The notes under the pieces are model-generated. The model was given only the letters and a program-made list of their open reading frames with translations, ran no database searches and was not told the origin of the DNA. This document shows positions 1 to 8,298 of a stretch of DNA of 30,247 nt, one piece after another (position 1 is the first letter of the stretch; each line of letters opens with the position of its first letter). The position numbers and the translations under genes were made by a program. Source of the DNA: Chitinophaga pinensis (lineage in GTDB: Bacteria; Bacteroidota; Bacteroidia; SXHM01); the NCBI GenBank assembly GCA_945889235.1, contig CAMDBK010000006.1:1-30247 (forward strand), read 5' to 3'.

Positions 1-440
1 TGAAACAATTTTCAGTAAAAGCTGCTTATAAATATTACGATGTGCGCTCAACATATTCCGGAAAATTGTTGCGCAAACCAATGACAAGCGTAAGCAGAAT
101 GTTGTTAAACTTTGCTTATTTCACTCGTTTCGAAAAATGGAAATTTGATTTAACTCTTCAGCGTTTCGGAAGAAGCCGCTTGCCGGGAACAACAGAAAAT
201 CCGGCAGAATATCAGCGTAAAAATTATTCATCTCCTTACCTCACATTAAATGCGCAGGTAACAAAAAAATTCAAACGCTTTGATATTTATCTCGGTGGTG
301 AAAACATCACCAACTTTATGCAGCGCGGAGCAATCGTATCTGCAGCCGATCCATTCGGTCCTTACTTTGATGCTTCTATGGTCTGGGGCCCGGGAATGGG
401 TGCGGTTGTTTATGCAGGGCTCAGGTTTTCGGTTAAATAA
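1..440 (+). CDS. TonB-dependent receptor, C-terminal end (partial)
   Basis: Open at the left edge; the frame reads from base 3 and gives 145 residues up to TAA at 438-440. The visible part alternates short strands rich in aromatic residues with polar turns, for example LTLNAQVTKKF, FDIYLGGENITNF and GAVVYAGLRFSVK. These are the last beta-strands of an outer-membrane TonB-dependent receptor; the phrase GGENITNF is typical of the penultimate strands of this family. Such receptors import siderophores, vitamins or glycans through the outer membrane. The plug, the TonB box and any substrate hint lie outside the window, so the substrate is unknown. The apparent GTG start at 42 is internal to the gene. 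It meets the next gene tail to tail with no spacer. Confidence 0.8.
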   Translation, partial: KQFSVKAAYKYYDVRSTYSGKLLRKPMTSVSRMLLNFAYFTRFEKWKFDLTLQRFGRSRLPGTTENPAEYQRKNYSSPYLTLNAQVTKKFKRFDIYLGGENITNFMQRGAIVSAADPFGPYFDASMVWGPGMGAVVYAGLRFSVK

Positions 441-1292
441 TTAATACCCGTAATCCTTGTAATCTTTAGTAAACTCTTCACTTGTAATAACCGGATTTAT
501 TACTAAATTATGATATTCATAAGTTGCAAGCAAACCTTTGGTGTCATATAACTCCTGATAGATAGGCAAATAGGTTTGTTTGTCAATGTAAGCTATTATT
601 TTTTTTGCGTACGTAATCGGAACTTTAATTACCTGTCCGGCTTTTACTGATGTATAGCTTTTCAGCCCGTTTATTTCGAGTAAATTGTATTCGCCAACTT
701 TTTTCTTGCGTGCAATTTTTATCAAATCTTCACCGGGCAAAACAGTATAATCTATCAATTTGTACTCTTTGTTGTCCAACACAATTTTGTAACAATCGCG
801 GTTGTCCCATTTTATAATTCCTTCGTTTTTCATAAACTCATCAATCTTTGCTTTGTAGCGGTCATGGGCATCTTTCAATAAGTCTCCTGTGTACAGAAAA
901 CCTAATTCATGAATAGTGTGATGCTGGTCTTTGCGCAAAATATCACCATACGGATCAAGGTTTAAATTGATGTAAGGAAATGCGTTAGGATTTACCAATG
1001 CATTTTCGCTGTTTGTTCCTTTCACGTACAAAACCTCTGCGCCTTCGTTAGGCTTTGCAATTTTCAGATAACACTTAAAAGGTGTTACATTCATTTTCAC
1101 TATCTGGTCACCGGGAGCCATCTTGCCATCCATCATTCGCTCGTTTTTAATGAGGCGGAATTTCAGTGTTTTTAAACTTGTTATAGACACCATCATTTTA
1201 TCAAACAACTCGGTATGCGTGGGTAATGGCTGTGCTGAAATATTTAAAAAAACAGAAGCAAAAGCAATGAAAAGGAAAATTATTTTTTTCAT
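441..1292 (-). CDS. Secreted DUF1571-type protein with an embedded LysM domain
   Basis: 283 residues. Residues 1-21 are a clear signal peptide ending in ISAQ. Residues about 25-175 and 226-283 resemble DUF1571 proteins, exported proteins of unknown function with an LolA/outer-membrane-lipoprotein-carrier-like look (ITSLKTLKFRLIKNERM, then the late AYIDKQTYLPIYQELYD). Between these halves, at about 182-225, sits a LysM-like module (YTVLPGEDLIKIARKKK to AGQVIKVP), which in other proteins binds N-acetylglucosamine polymers such as peptidoglycan. I infer a periplasmic or envelope protein that docks on the cell wall. The stop codon abuts the stop of the convergent receptor gene. Family assignment is from memory of its sequence style; the LysM call is firmer than the DUF1571 call. 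Confidence 0.65.
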   Translation of the reverse strand: MKKIIFLFIAFASVFLNISAQPLPTHTELFDKMMVSITSLKTLKFRLIKNERMMDGKMAPGDQIVKMNVTPFKCYLKIAKPNEGAEVLYVKGTNSENALVNPNAFPYINLNLDPYGDILRKDQHHTIHELGFLYTGDLLKDAHDRYKAKIDEFMKNEGIIKWDNRDCYKIVLDNKEYKLIDYTVLPGEDLIKIARKKKVGEYNLLEINGLKSYTSVKAGQVIKVPITYAKKIIAYIDKQTYLPIYQELYDTKGLLATYEYHNLVINPVITSEEFTKDYKDYGY

Positions 1293-1311
1293 AAAAATTT
1301 ATTTAGAACTG

Positions 1312-1319
1312 CAAAAGTA
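1312..1319 (-). promoter_or_regulatory. Putative TAnnTTTG promoter box for the DUF1571/LysM gene
   Basis: Read on the minus strand the bases are TACTTTTG, an exact match to the Bacteroidetes -7 consensus TAnnTTTG, 19 bases before the ATG at 1292. I see no good -33 TTTG at the usual spacing, so the call rests on one box. Confidence 0.45.
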
Positions 1320-1350
1320 ACAAGAACCGTGCAAGCTCTTACCACAAAAA

Positions 1351-1381
1351 TTTGTTTTCAGGTAATAATATCCTAATATTG
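1351..1381 (+). promoter_or_regulatory. Putative Bacteroidetes promoter for the S15/CocE hydrolase
   Basis: TTTG at 1351-1354 and TAATATTG at 1374-1381 (one mismatch to TAnnTTTG) are separated by 19 bases, the standard -33/-7 spacing of the Bacteroidetes primary sigma factor. Transcription would start near 1385-1388, leaving a leader of about 15 bases with no Shine-Dalgarno sequence before the ATG at 1403. Confidence 0.5.
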
Positions 1382-1402
1382 CCTAACTAATTAAAAGAAC
1401 AA

Positions 1403-4400
1403 ATGAAAAAATCTTTACTTTTTCTTCTCACTTTTTCACTCTCTCACATTCTCACTTCTTACGCCCAGCAACCCTGGCAAAACAACGGTAAACTCGATGA
1501 TTTCAGCGAGTTGTCAAGCACCATTTCTCTTCCAATGGAAATGCCTGATGGTATAAAGCTGATGACAGATATCTACCTGCCCATTACCGAAGATTGCATG
1601 ATGGTTGACCTTGGGTTAGACATATTTGGTTTGCAAAGTCTCCCCATTGAATTTATCCGTAAAGGGACTCAGCTTATTTTGTATGATTCAACCTACACCA
1701 TCAGCAATGGCGATACTATAGGAACAGTAAATGCAAACCCTTACAAGCTTCCAATGATATTGCAACGCACACCCTATGACAAAGGAAACGGAGATGATCC
1801 GGTAGGTTCTCTTGTTTCTATACTTGGTTATGCTTTTTCAGTTCAGGATATGCGCGGACGTTATGCTTCTGAAGGTGTTTATTTCCCACTGGAAAGTGAT
1901 GGATGGGAAAAAAACACATACCATCCCAACTGGCAACATGTGCTGGACGAAACAGAGCCATCCGACTCTGTAAACAGCCGCTGGCATGAAGACGGCTACA
2001 ACACCATAAAGTACATTGTTAATGACTTTAAACGTGATTACGATTACGACCTTGATGGCATTGCCGACACAAACGATTTTGTGGTAAATGGCTGGATAGC
2101 TATGTTTGGTGGTTCGGCTTTAGGATACAACCAATACCAGGCTGCTGCTGCCCATCGAATTGATCCAACACAGCCCGGATTAAAATGCCTGCTTCCAATA
2201 GTAGCCCCAAACGAATTTTTTAAAAGCACCGGATTTCAGAATGGTGTTTTGCGTGACCGTTTGGTTACGGGTTGGCTGAAAGGTCAGATTTTTACAGGAA
2301 CCAATGATGACCTGATGGATGTTGATAATGAAATGCAAAACAATATTCATACATCAAAAGATTATGATCTTCCTAAGTCCATGAACGTAAATAATATTTT
2401 ACAAAATTATCAGGAAAACAAATTTGATGCAGCAAACGCAGCTATTGATCATTTTGTTTCTGTGCGTTATAACGATCAGGATGGAAATCTTGGTCCTTGC
2501 GGGTATTACCCGAATTCAATAGGAAGAAAAGATATGGACGCAAGCCGTGGTTTGGTAGATGCTTACGGGGAGTGCAAATTGGATGACCCTAATACCGATG
2601 TTTTCGGACAAACTATTTTCAGCCGATATGGAAACATGGATGTTCCTGCATATCACCTAACAGGGTGGTGGGATATATTCATTGACGGACAAATTGAAAC
2701 ATGGGCTTTCATGCGTAAATTCATCAACCCAATGCATGGTAACAATAAGAAACAAAAGTTGGTTATCGGCCCCTGGGCGCATCAGACTATTGGCTCAAAA
2801 ACTACAGGCGACCGCACTTATCCTGATAATATAAGCGACCTGCTTGGTTTTGATTTTGATGAAGTGTCAGCTACAAACACTCCGGTAAGTAAAATATTAA
2901 AATCAGAAGTAATAGCTTGGTTCCGCTATAACCTAAACTATCAAAACGGAAATTATCTGGGCGAACCGAAATGTGTTATTCCTGAAAGTCCAACCTGGCA
3001 AAATGTTGTTTCCGGTGGTTTAGTAAAGGTACGCGTACCTTCTGAAAAATATGTAATGAGTTTTAATGAGTTGTTGGGCTTATTAAACGGAACAAGTGGA
3101 CTTACCAACATTAAGGCACAACTGATGATAGGAACCACTGTTCAGGATACCGTGTTCAGTTTTCCCGGTTTTGGAACACCTGTAATTCCAGGCCTGGACA
3201 CAGGAGCAATTGTGAATATCCCTTACCGTGATTTTGCAGACGAAACAGATGTGGCCAACGTTCGTTTTTATGTGATTGGGCCCAATGATGATAACATGCC
3301 TGAGAATGCAAACAAAGGATGTTACTGGTTTAAATCAGATACTTTCCCGCTACCTGAGTCAGCTGTAGAAAGACATAATTTTTATCTGCATGCAGACGGA
3401 ACAGTTAACGAAAGCGCGCCCTCTGGTGATGAAGGTTTTAATATCTATGTTCACGACCCGGATGATCCTATTTACGGGGTAGGTGGCTCTAACATGATTG
3501 TTAGAACTCCTGACGGAGAACGCACCTCACAAGGTCAGTTTAATATAAAAGATGAGCGCTATGCTTCTTATACTATTGATCGTCCCGGGGTTCTGCAATA
3601 TACTTCTGATGCCGTTGTGGATTCGCTTTGTGTTATTGGTTTTCCGAATGCAACCGTGTATGCAAAAAGCAATCCAGGCGGGGCTACTGATGGAGACCCA
3701 ACGGATACTGATTTCATGGTTCGTATTGTTGATGTATATCCCGATGGACATGAATATTTTGTTTTGGAAGGCTGTGTAAACGCACGCGCAAGAGATTATT
3801 GCAAAAACCTGGTTGACCACCCTGAAATGGATTATGAATATCCTTATCCTAATGACCGTACTCCCTTTACAAATATTGAATCGGGAAGATTGTATGAATA
3901 TAAATTCATTATGCCTCCTATTGCTTATACATTTGGGCACGGACATAAAATAAAGATTCTTATATCCAGCAGTATATATACCCGTTTTCAGGTTAATCCA
4001 AACCTGCCGATTGTGGATGGAGACTTCTTCCGCAGAAAACCAGGTGATGGACGCAGTTACCGTTTTGAGGGAGTAGATATGTATCCCCGCGTAGCTGTGC
4101 AACGTGTAGCTTTTTCACCTGAATCCCCTACCCATATTAATTTACCTATCTATACACAACAATATACCGATGTTGATAAACCAACTGTTGTAAAAGATAA
4201 TCTGGGTGCGCTTGTATTTCCTAACCCTACCGATGGACTGGTAAATATTTACATGTCAAAAGCTAGCGAATATCAGGTTGATATTATCAGCATTTCAGGC
4301 AATACGATTGCAAGCTCTTCTTCGTTCAGCGATAAGCTGGCAGTAGATGTCAGCAACCTGAGTGCAGGTATTTATTTTGTAACTATCAATGATTTAAAAA

Positions 4401-4438
4401 ACAATACTAAAATCACCAAGAAATTAAGTGTGAAGTAA
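1403..4438 (+). CDS. Secreted CocE/NonD (X-Pro dipeptidyl-peptidase S15-like) hydrolase with T9SS type A tail
   Basis: 1011 residues. An N-terminal signal peptide ends near YAQQ (residue 22). The alpha/beta-hydrolase core has the S15 landmarks: QDMRGRYASEG (oxyanion region), a GxSxxG elbow FGGSALG with nucleophile Ser238, GWWD with Asp424, and GPWAHQ with His460. A galactose-binding-like X-Pro C-terminal domain follows from about residue 610 to 915. Residues about 933-1011 (FPNPTDG through AGIYFVTIND and KKLSVK) are a type A type IX secretion signal, so the enzyme is exported and probably cell-surface attached or released. It would cleave an ester, amide or proline-containing peptide. The residue after the nucleophile is Ala where most CocE-like enzymes have an aromatic. 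A strong terminator follows. The general fold and triad are clear; the substrate is not. Confidence 0.85.
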   Translation: MKKSLLFLLTFSLSHILTSYAQQPWQNNGKLDDFSELSSTISLPMEMPDGIKLMTDIYLPITEDCMMVDLGLDIFGLQSLPIEFIRKGTQLILYDSTYTISNGDTIGTVNANPYKLPMILQRTPYDKGNGDDPVGSLVSILGYAFSVQDMRGRYASEGVYFPLESDGWEKNTYHPNWQHVLDETEPSDSVNSRWHEDGYNTIKYIVNDFKRDYDYDLDGIADTNDFVVNGWIAMFGGSALGYNQYQAAAAHRIDPTQPGLKCLLPIVAPNEFFKSTGFQNGVLRDRLVTGWLKGQIFTGTNDDLMDVDNEMQNNIHTSKDYDLPKSMNVNNILQNYQENKFDAANAAIDHFVSVRYNDQDGNLGPCGYYPNSIGRKDMDASRGLVDAYGECKLDDPNTDVFGQTIFSRYGNMDVPAYHLTGWWDIFIDGQIETWAFMRKFINPMHGNNKKQKLVIGPWAHQTIGSKTTGDRTYPDNISDLLGFDFDEVSATNTPVSKILKSEVIAWFRYNLNYQNGNYLGEPKCVIPESPTWQNVVSGGLVKVRVPSEKYVMSFNELLGLLNGTSGLTNIKAQLMIGTTVQDTVFSFPGFGTPVIPGLDTGAIVNIPYRDFADETDVANVRFYVIGPNDDNMPENANKGCYWFKSDTFPLPESAVERHNFYLHADGTVNESAPSGDEGFNIYVHDPDDPIYGVGGSNMIVRTPDGERTSQGQFNIKDERYASYTIDRPGVLQYTSDAVVDSLCVIGFPNATVYAKSNPGGATDGDPTDTDFMVRIVDVYPDGHEYFVLEGCVNARARDYCKNLVDHPEMDYEYPYPNDRTPFTNIESGRLYEYKFIMPPIAYTFGHGHKIKILISSSIYTRFQVNPNLPIVDGDFFRRKPGDGRSYRFEGVDMYPRVAVQRVAFSPESPTHINLPIYTQQYTDVDKPTVVKDNLGALVFPNPTDGLVNIYMSKASEYQVDIISISGNTIASSSSFSDKLAVDVSNLSAGIYFVTINDLKNNTKITKKLSVK

Positions 4439-4451
4439 TTTTGTTTTAAAT

Positions 4452-4459
4452 TAATTTTG
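4452..4459 (+). promoter_or_regulatory. TAATTTTG promoter-like box just before the terminator hairpin, possibly for tsaB
   Basis: Exact match to TAnnTTTG. No convincing -33 element lies about 19 bases upstream. If used, transcription would begin inside the hairpin at 4461-4484, so the tsaB transcript would start with or within that stem. Confidence 0.35.
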
Positions 4460-4460
4460 C

Positions 4461-4492
4461 GCGTCCCGCAGCATTGCGGGACGCTTTTTTTT
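4461..4492 (+). terminator. Rho-independent terminator of the S15/CocE hydrolase gene
   Basis: A perfect 10-base-pair GC-rich stem (left arm GCGTCCCGCA at 4461-4470, right arm 4475-4484), a GCAT loop and eight consecutive T residues at 4485-4492. It lies 22 bases after the hydrolase stop and ends only five bases before the tsaB start codon. Confidence 0.9.
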
Positions 4493-4497
4493 ATACC

Positions 4498-5208
4498 ATG
4501 CCTCGTATACTACATATTGAAACCGCCACTGAAGTTTGTTCGGTTGCATTAAGTCATACTAATGGAAAACTGTTGGGAATGGAAGAAGACAATTCCGGTT
4601 TTGCACATGCCGAAAAACTGACGGTTTTGATTGATGCCTTAATGAAGAAAACAGCTGTTGAATTTTCTCAATTAGATGCTGTTTCGGTTAGTTATGGTCC
4701 GGGCTCATATACCGGATTAAGAATAGGAATGTCGGCTGCAAAAGGGTTTTGTTACGCACTGAATATTCCTTTGATAACTATCAGCACACTACAGGCAATG
4801 GCAGCAGGGGCGCTGCATTTACGTGATGTTGAAAATCTTTTTCTGCAACCCGGTGTATTGCTTTGTCCAATGATTGATGCCCGCAGAATGGAAGTGTATT
4901 CCGCCTTTTATAATAAAGAACTGAAGGAAGTGCGTTCTGCCTCTGCTGATATTATTGACGAAACTTCGTATTCAGATTTCCTGAAGCAAAACAAACTTCT
5001 TTTTTTTGGCAACGGTGCAGCTAAATGCAAACCTGTTTTAGCTCCAAAAGCAAACACTTATTTTTTTGATGAATATCAAACCTCGGCTACAAATATGGTT
5101 TTACTTGCACATGCTGCGTTTAAAGAAAAAAAAATTGCAAATCTTGCTTACAGCGAACCTTTTTATTTAAAAGATTTTCAGGCGGGAAAGATGAAAGAGA
5201 ATGTTTAA
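4498..5208 (+). CDS. tsaB: tRNA threonylcarbamoyladenosine biosynthesis protein TsaB
   Basis: 236 residues from the ATG at 4498. I prefer this start because the reading frame opened upstream at 4474 lies inside the terminator hairpin and would add residues foreign to the family, whereas MPRILHIETATEVCSVAL is the standard N-terminal strand of the actin-like (ASKHA) fold. SYGPGSYTGLRIGMSAAKG (about residues 71-90) is the family signature. TsaB partners TsaD and TsaE to place threonylcarbamoyl on A37 of ANN-decoding tRNAs in the cytoplasm. The gene has no Shine-Dalgarno sequence and begins five bases after a terminator T-tract. Length and motifs are normal. Confidence 0.92.
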   Translation: MPRILHIETATEVCSVALSHTNGKLLGMEEDNSGFAHAEKLTVLIDALMKKTAVEFSQLDAVSVSYGPGSYTGLRIGMSAAKGFCYALNIPLITISTLQAMAAGALHLRDVENLFLQPGVLLCPMIDARRMEVYSAFYNKELKEVRSASADIIDETSYSDFLKQNKLLFFGNGAAKCKPVLAPKANTYFFDEYQTSATNMVLLAHAAFKEKKIANLAYSEPFYLKDFQAGKMKENV

Positions 5209-5236
5209 TATAAAAACGTTTTCAAGTTGATTTTGT

Positions 5237-5244
5237 TAATTTTG
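5237..5244 (+). promoter_or_regulatory. TAnnTTTG box upstream of ferritin
   Basis: TAATTTTG is an exact -7 box match, 21 bases before the ferritin ATG at 5266. The expected -33 TTTG is not evident. The leader after it is A-rich with no Shine-Dalgarno sequence. Confidence 0.45.
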
Positions 5245-5265
5245 TGAAACCTAAAAACTAAAACT

Positions 5266-5787
5266 ATGTTATCAAAAAAAATAGAAAAGCTACTGAACGA
5301 ACAAGTACAACTTGAGTCTGAGTCTTCCTTGTATTACCTTGCTATGGCTTCCTGGGCCGAAACAAAGGGACTTAACGGAGTATCCGGATTTCTATACGGA
5401 CAATCAGATGAAGAGCGAGTTCACATGCTGAAGCTTTTTCATTTTATCAATGAGCGTGGCGGACATGCCGTTGTAGGTGGTTCGAAATCTCCGCGCACAC
5501 AATACAAAAATGTAAAAGAAGTGTTTGAAGAAGTATTGAAACATGAGTTGGGCGTAACTTCAGAAATAAACAAACTAGTTGATGCCTGCCTCAAAGAAAA
5601 GGATTATACCACCCACAACTTTTTGCAATGGTATGTAACGGAACAAATGGAAGAGGAGAAACAGGCTCTTACTATTTTGGATAAGTTAGCCTTGCTGGGT
5701 GATGATAAAAGCGGATTGTATCTTTTTGATCGTGATATGGCGGCAATGGCACCTGCTCCTGTCAATGCTCCTGATGCAGGGAAATAA
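5266..5787 (+). CDS. ftnA: Non-haem ferritin (FtnA type)
   Basis: 173 residues forming one ferritin four-helix bundle. The ferroxidase residues stand at the numbers known from E. coli FtnA: Glu17, Tyr24, Glu50, His53, Glu94, Gln127 and Glu130. It is therefore expected to be an active iron-oxidising and iron-storing 24-subunit shell in the cytoplasm. There is no bacterioferritin haem-binding Met in the usual place, so FtnA type is preferred to Bfr. The last about 15 residues are Ala/Pro-rich and probably disordered. It has its own TAnnTTTG box and stands alone between tsaB and a dioxygenase gene. Iron-dependent regulation is likely in principle, but I see no obvious operator. Confidence 0.95.
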   Translation: MLSKKIEKLLNEQVQLESESSLYYLAMASWAETKGLNGVSGFLYGQSDEERVHMLKLFHFINERGGHAVVGGSKSPRTQYKNVKEVFEEVLKHELGVTSEINKLVDACLKEKDYTTHNFLQWYVTEQMEEEKQALTILDKLALLGDDKSGLYLFDRDMAAMAPAPVNAPDAGK

Positions 5788-5856
5788 AACCCTCTCTTTA
5801 ATATTTAAACAAACATTCCAGAATAATATATGAGGACATCGAAGAAATTTTGACTA

Positions 5857-6855
5857 ATGAAGGTCCATAAAATTCCTATTATTGATATTAGTCCTTTACT
5901 TGAAGAAAAAACGGATAAAACAGCAACCGGTAAAATAGCCCAACAAATTAATACAGCCTGTCGCGAGCATGGGTTTTTCTATATTTCGGGGCACGGTGTT
6001 AGTCAAGTGTTGCAAGAGAAAATAGAAAGGTTAAGTCATGAATTTTTTAAACTTCCTGAAGAAGAAAAATTAAAAATATCCATGCAGTTTGGCGGCAAAG
6101 CATGGCGCGGTTTTTTTCCGGTTGGCAATGAACTCACATCGGGGAAACCAGACATCAAAGAAGGAATTTATTTCGGAACGGAGTTAGAACAAAATGATGC
6201 GCGCGTGGTTGCACGCATTCCCTTACACGGACAAAATCTTTTTCCCGAAAAACCTGAAGAATTACGTGAAACAGTTTTGCAGTACATGGATGAAGTAACA
6301 AAATTAGGACACGTTGTTATAAAAGCAATTGCTCTGAGTTTAAACCTTGATGCTGATTATTTTTATTCACGCTACACTAAAGACCCATTAATTCTTTTTC
6401 GTATTTTTCATTATCCGCATCATGCAGCAAACGATGATGTTTGGGGCGTTGGTGAACACACCGATTACGGCTTGCTCACCATTTTAAGACAAGATACTGT
6501 GGGCGGTTTACAAGTAAAATCACGCGGACAATGGATAGAAGCGCCACCAATTGAAAACACATTTATCTGCAACATTGGTGATATGCTTGACCGCATGACA
6601 GGTGGCTTGTACCGCTCCACACCTCATCGTGTGCTTAATAAATCAGGTAAAAGCAGATTGTCATTCCCCTTGTTTTTTGACCCGGGGTTTGATACCATTC
6701 CAAAAAGAATAGAAAATGTTTCGCGTTCGATAGAAGATGACAGTGCTGAGCGCTGGGACAAAGCCAATGTTCATTCGTTTGAAGGAACGTATGGAGATTA
6801 TATTCTTACTAAAGTTTCAAAAGTTTTTCCCGAGTTGAAAAGAGATATGCTCTGA
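5857..6855 (+). CDS. Isopenicillin N synthase-like Fe(II)/2-oxoglutarate dioxygenase
   Basis: 332 residues. The N-terminal DIOX_N part (IPIIDISPLLEE, then ACREHGFFYISGHGV) is followed by the double-stranded beta-helix core. The iron triad is visible as His201 and Asp203 in GEHTDYG and His257 in STPHRV; Arg267 and Ser269 in SRLSFPLFF are the RxS pair that holds 2-oxoglutarate. It should therefore be an active cytoplasmic oxygenase. Bacterial relatives are mostly of unknown substrate, so I give no pathway. Start ATG at 5857 fits the family N-terminus. It is convergent with pyruvate kinase, the stops being three bases apart with no terminator hairpin between them. Confidence 0.9.
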   Translation: MKVHKIPIIDISPLLEEKTDKTATGKIAQQINTACREHGFFYISGHGVSQVLQEKIERLSHEFFKLPEEEKLKISMQFGGKAWRGFFPVGNELTSGKPDIKEGIYFGTELEQNDARVVARIPLHGQNLFPEKPEELRETVLQYMDEVTKLGHVVIKAIALSLNLDADYFYSRYTKDPLILFRIFHYPHHAANDDVWGVGEHTDYGLLTILRQDTVGGLQVKSRGQWIEAPPIENTFICNIGDMLDRMTGGLYRSTPHRVLNKSGKSRLSFPLFFDPGFDTIPKRIENVSRSIEDDSAERWDKANVHSFEGTYGDYILTKVSKVFPELKRDML

Positions 6856-6858
6856 AAA

Positions 6859-8298
6859 TCAATTCACATAACTCACCTTAATCATATTTGATTGTCCACG
6901 CTCACTGATAGGTATGCTGGCAATATTGATGATGATGTCTTTGTCTTTTACCAATCCCATTTTTTTCAGGCGAAGTTTTATGTCGGCAATTGTATGGTCG
7001 GTGCTCACATATTTATCGTAATAAAAGCCGCGCACACCCCACACTAAATTAAGCATATTCAGGATGCTTTGGTTATCAGTAAAAATTAAAATGTTGGTAT
7101 CAGGTCGATGACTGGAAACGCGGAAAGCCGTGTAGCCGCTATGTGTCATAGTGATTATGGCAGCAGCATTTGTTTGCTTTGCAATAAGACTTGCGTTGTA
7201 ACAAATTGAATCAGAAATAAACCTGTCCGTTCCCGGAATTGGTAAATGTTCTTTGTTATAAATGTCTTCAAACCCTTCAATGTATTCAATAATGGTGCGC
7301 ATAGCTTCCACCACCTTTGCGGGATGATCACCAACAGAAGTCTCACCGCTCAGCATCAGTGCATCCGCGCCATCCATTACCGAGTTGGCAACATCATTTA
7401 CCTCAGCACGTGACGGACTAATTCCGGTTATCATACTCTCCATCATTTGTGTTGCAATAATTACGGGCTTTGCAGCTTCCAGACATTTCTTCACTACCAG
7501 TTTTTGTATCACAGGAACTTTCTGCATCGGCACTTCAACGCCCAAATCACCGCGCGCCACCATAATGGCATCCGTTTCTTTTATGATGACATCAATGTCC
7601 TGAATAGCTTCGGGTTTTTCAATTTTTGCAATTACTTTTGTCATTTTCCCTTGATTGGCTATCAGGTGTTTCAGTTCAATTATATCTTCACCTGAGCGTA
7701 CAAACGAAAGCCCGATCCACTCTACATCATGACTTAAAGCAAACTCTAAATCTTTCTTGTCTTTTTCTGTAAGGCAAGGTAATGAAATTCTTGTGTTGGG
7801 AAGGTTCACTCCTTTCTTTGATGACAAAATTCCTCCATGTGTTACCAATGCTTTTACTTCAGAAATGCGGTCGGTTTCAATTACCTGCAGCGCAATTTTT
7901 CCATCGTTGATTAATATCTTATCATCTACTTTTACATCGGCTGGAAATTGCTGGTAGGTGATATATAATTTCTGTTTGTTGCCGATACATTCTTTGGTTG
8001 TGAAACTGATTTCATCACCTGTTTCCAAGAGTATTTCATCAACACCTTCCGCATTCTTTTCCATTTCACCAATGCGGATTTTTGGTCCCTGCAGATCGGC
8101 TATAATACCTATGTTATAAGGCTTTTCTGCGTTTAGTTTGCGTATGTTTTCAATAACAGTTTGATGATCATCATACGTTCCGTGCGAAAAATTAACACGA
8201 CAAATATTCATTCCTGCTTCAGCCATTTCTTTCAGCATTTCATACGATGATGACGCGGGACCGATAGTGGCTATTATTTTGGTTTTATTGTAATTCAT
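6859..8298 (-). CDS. pyk: Pyruvate kinase
   Basis: 479 residues, normal length. KIIATIGPAS opens the barrel, followed by RVNFSHG (about 34-40). The active-site block AKIEKPE carries Lys225 and Glu227, then MVARGDLGVEVP (246-257) supplies Asp251 for magnesium, and IATQMMESM follows. The C-terminal allosteric domain is complete. It converts phosphoenolpyruvate and ADP to pyruvate and ATP, the last step of glycolysis. Its start overlaps the stop of the upstream small gene by four bases (ATGA), so the two are translationally coupled in one minus-strand operon. Confidence 0.97.
   Translation of the reverse strand: MNYNKTKIIATIGPASSSYEMLKEMAEAGMNICRVNFSHGTYDDHQTVIENIRKLNAEKPYNIGIIADLQGPKIRIGEMEKNAEGVDEILLETGDEISFTTKECIGNKQKLYITYQQFPADVKVDDKILINDGKIALQVIETDRISEVKALVTHGGILSSKKGVNLPNTRISLPCLTEKDKKDLEFALSHDVEWIGLSFVRSGEDIIELKHLIANQGKMTKVIAKIEKPEAIQDIDVIIKETDAIMVARGDLGVEVPMQKVPVIQKLVVKKCLEAAKPVIIATQMMESMITGISPSRAEVNDVANSVMDGADALMLSGETSVGDHPAKVVEAMRTIIEYIEGFEDIYNKEHLPIPGTDRFISDSICYNASLIAKQTNAAAIITMTHSGYTAFRVSSHRPDTNILIFTDNQSILNMLNLVWGVRGFYYDKYVSTDHTIADIKLRLKKMGLVKDKDIIINIASIPISERGQSNMIKVSYVN

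Noticed and set aside
3527..4102. 191-codon open frame on the minus strand inside the S15/CocE gene
   Set aside because: It lies fully antisense to a well-supported enzyme and has an unnatural composition (Ile, Asn, Cys-rich) with no domain.
4474..4497. Upstream extension of tsaB
   Set aside because: The codons lie inside the terminator stem and T-tract, and the TsaB family begins at the MPRILHIE strand.
5845..5852. AAATTTTG as a promoter box for the dioxygenase gene
   Set aside because: It mismatches the first consensus base and lies only four bases before the start codon, with no -33 element.
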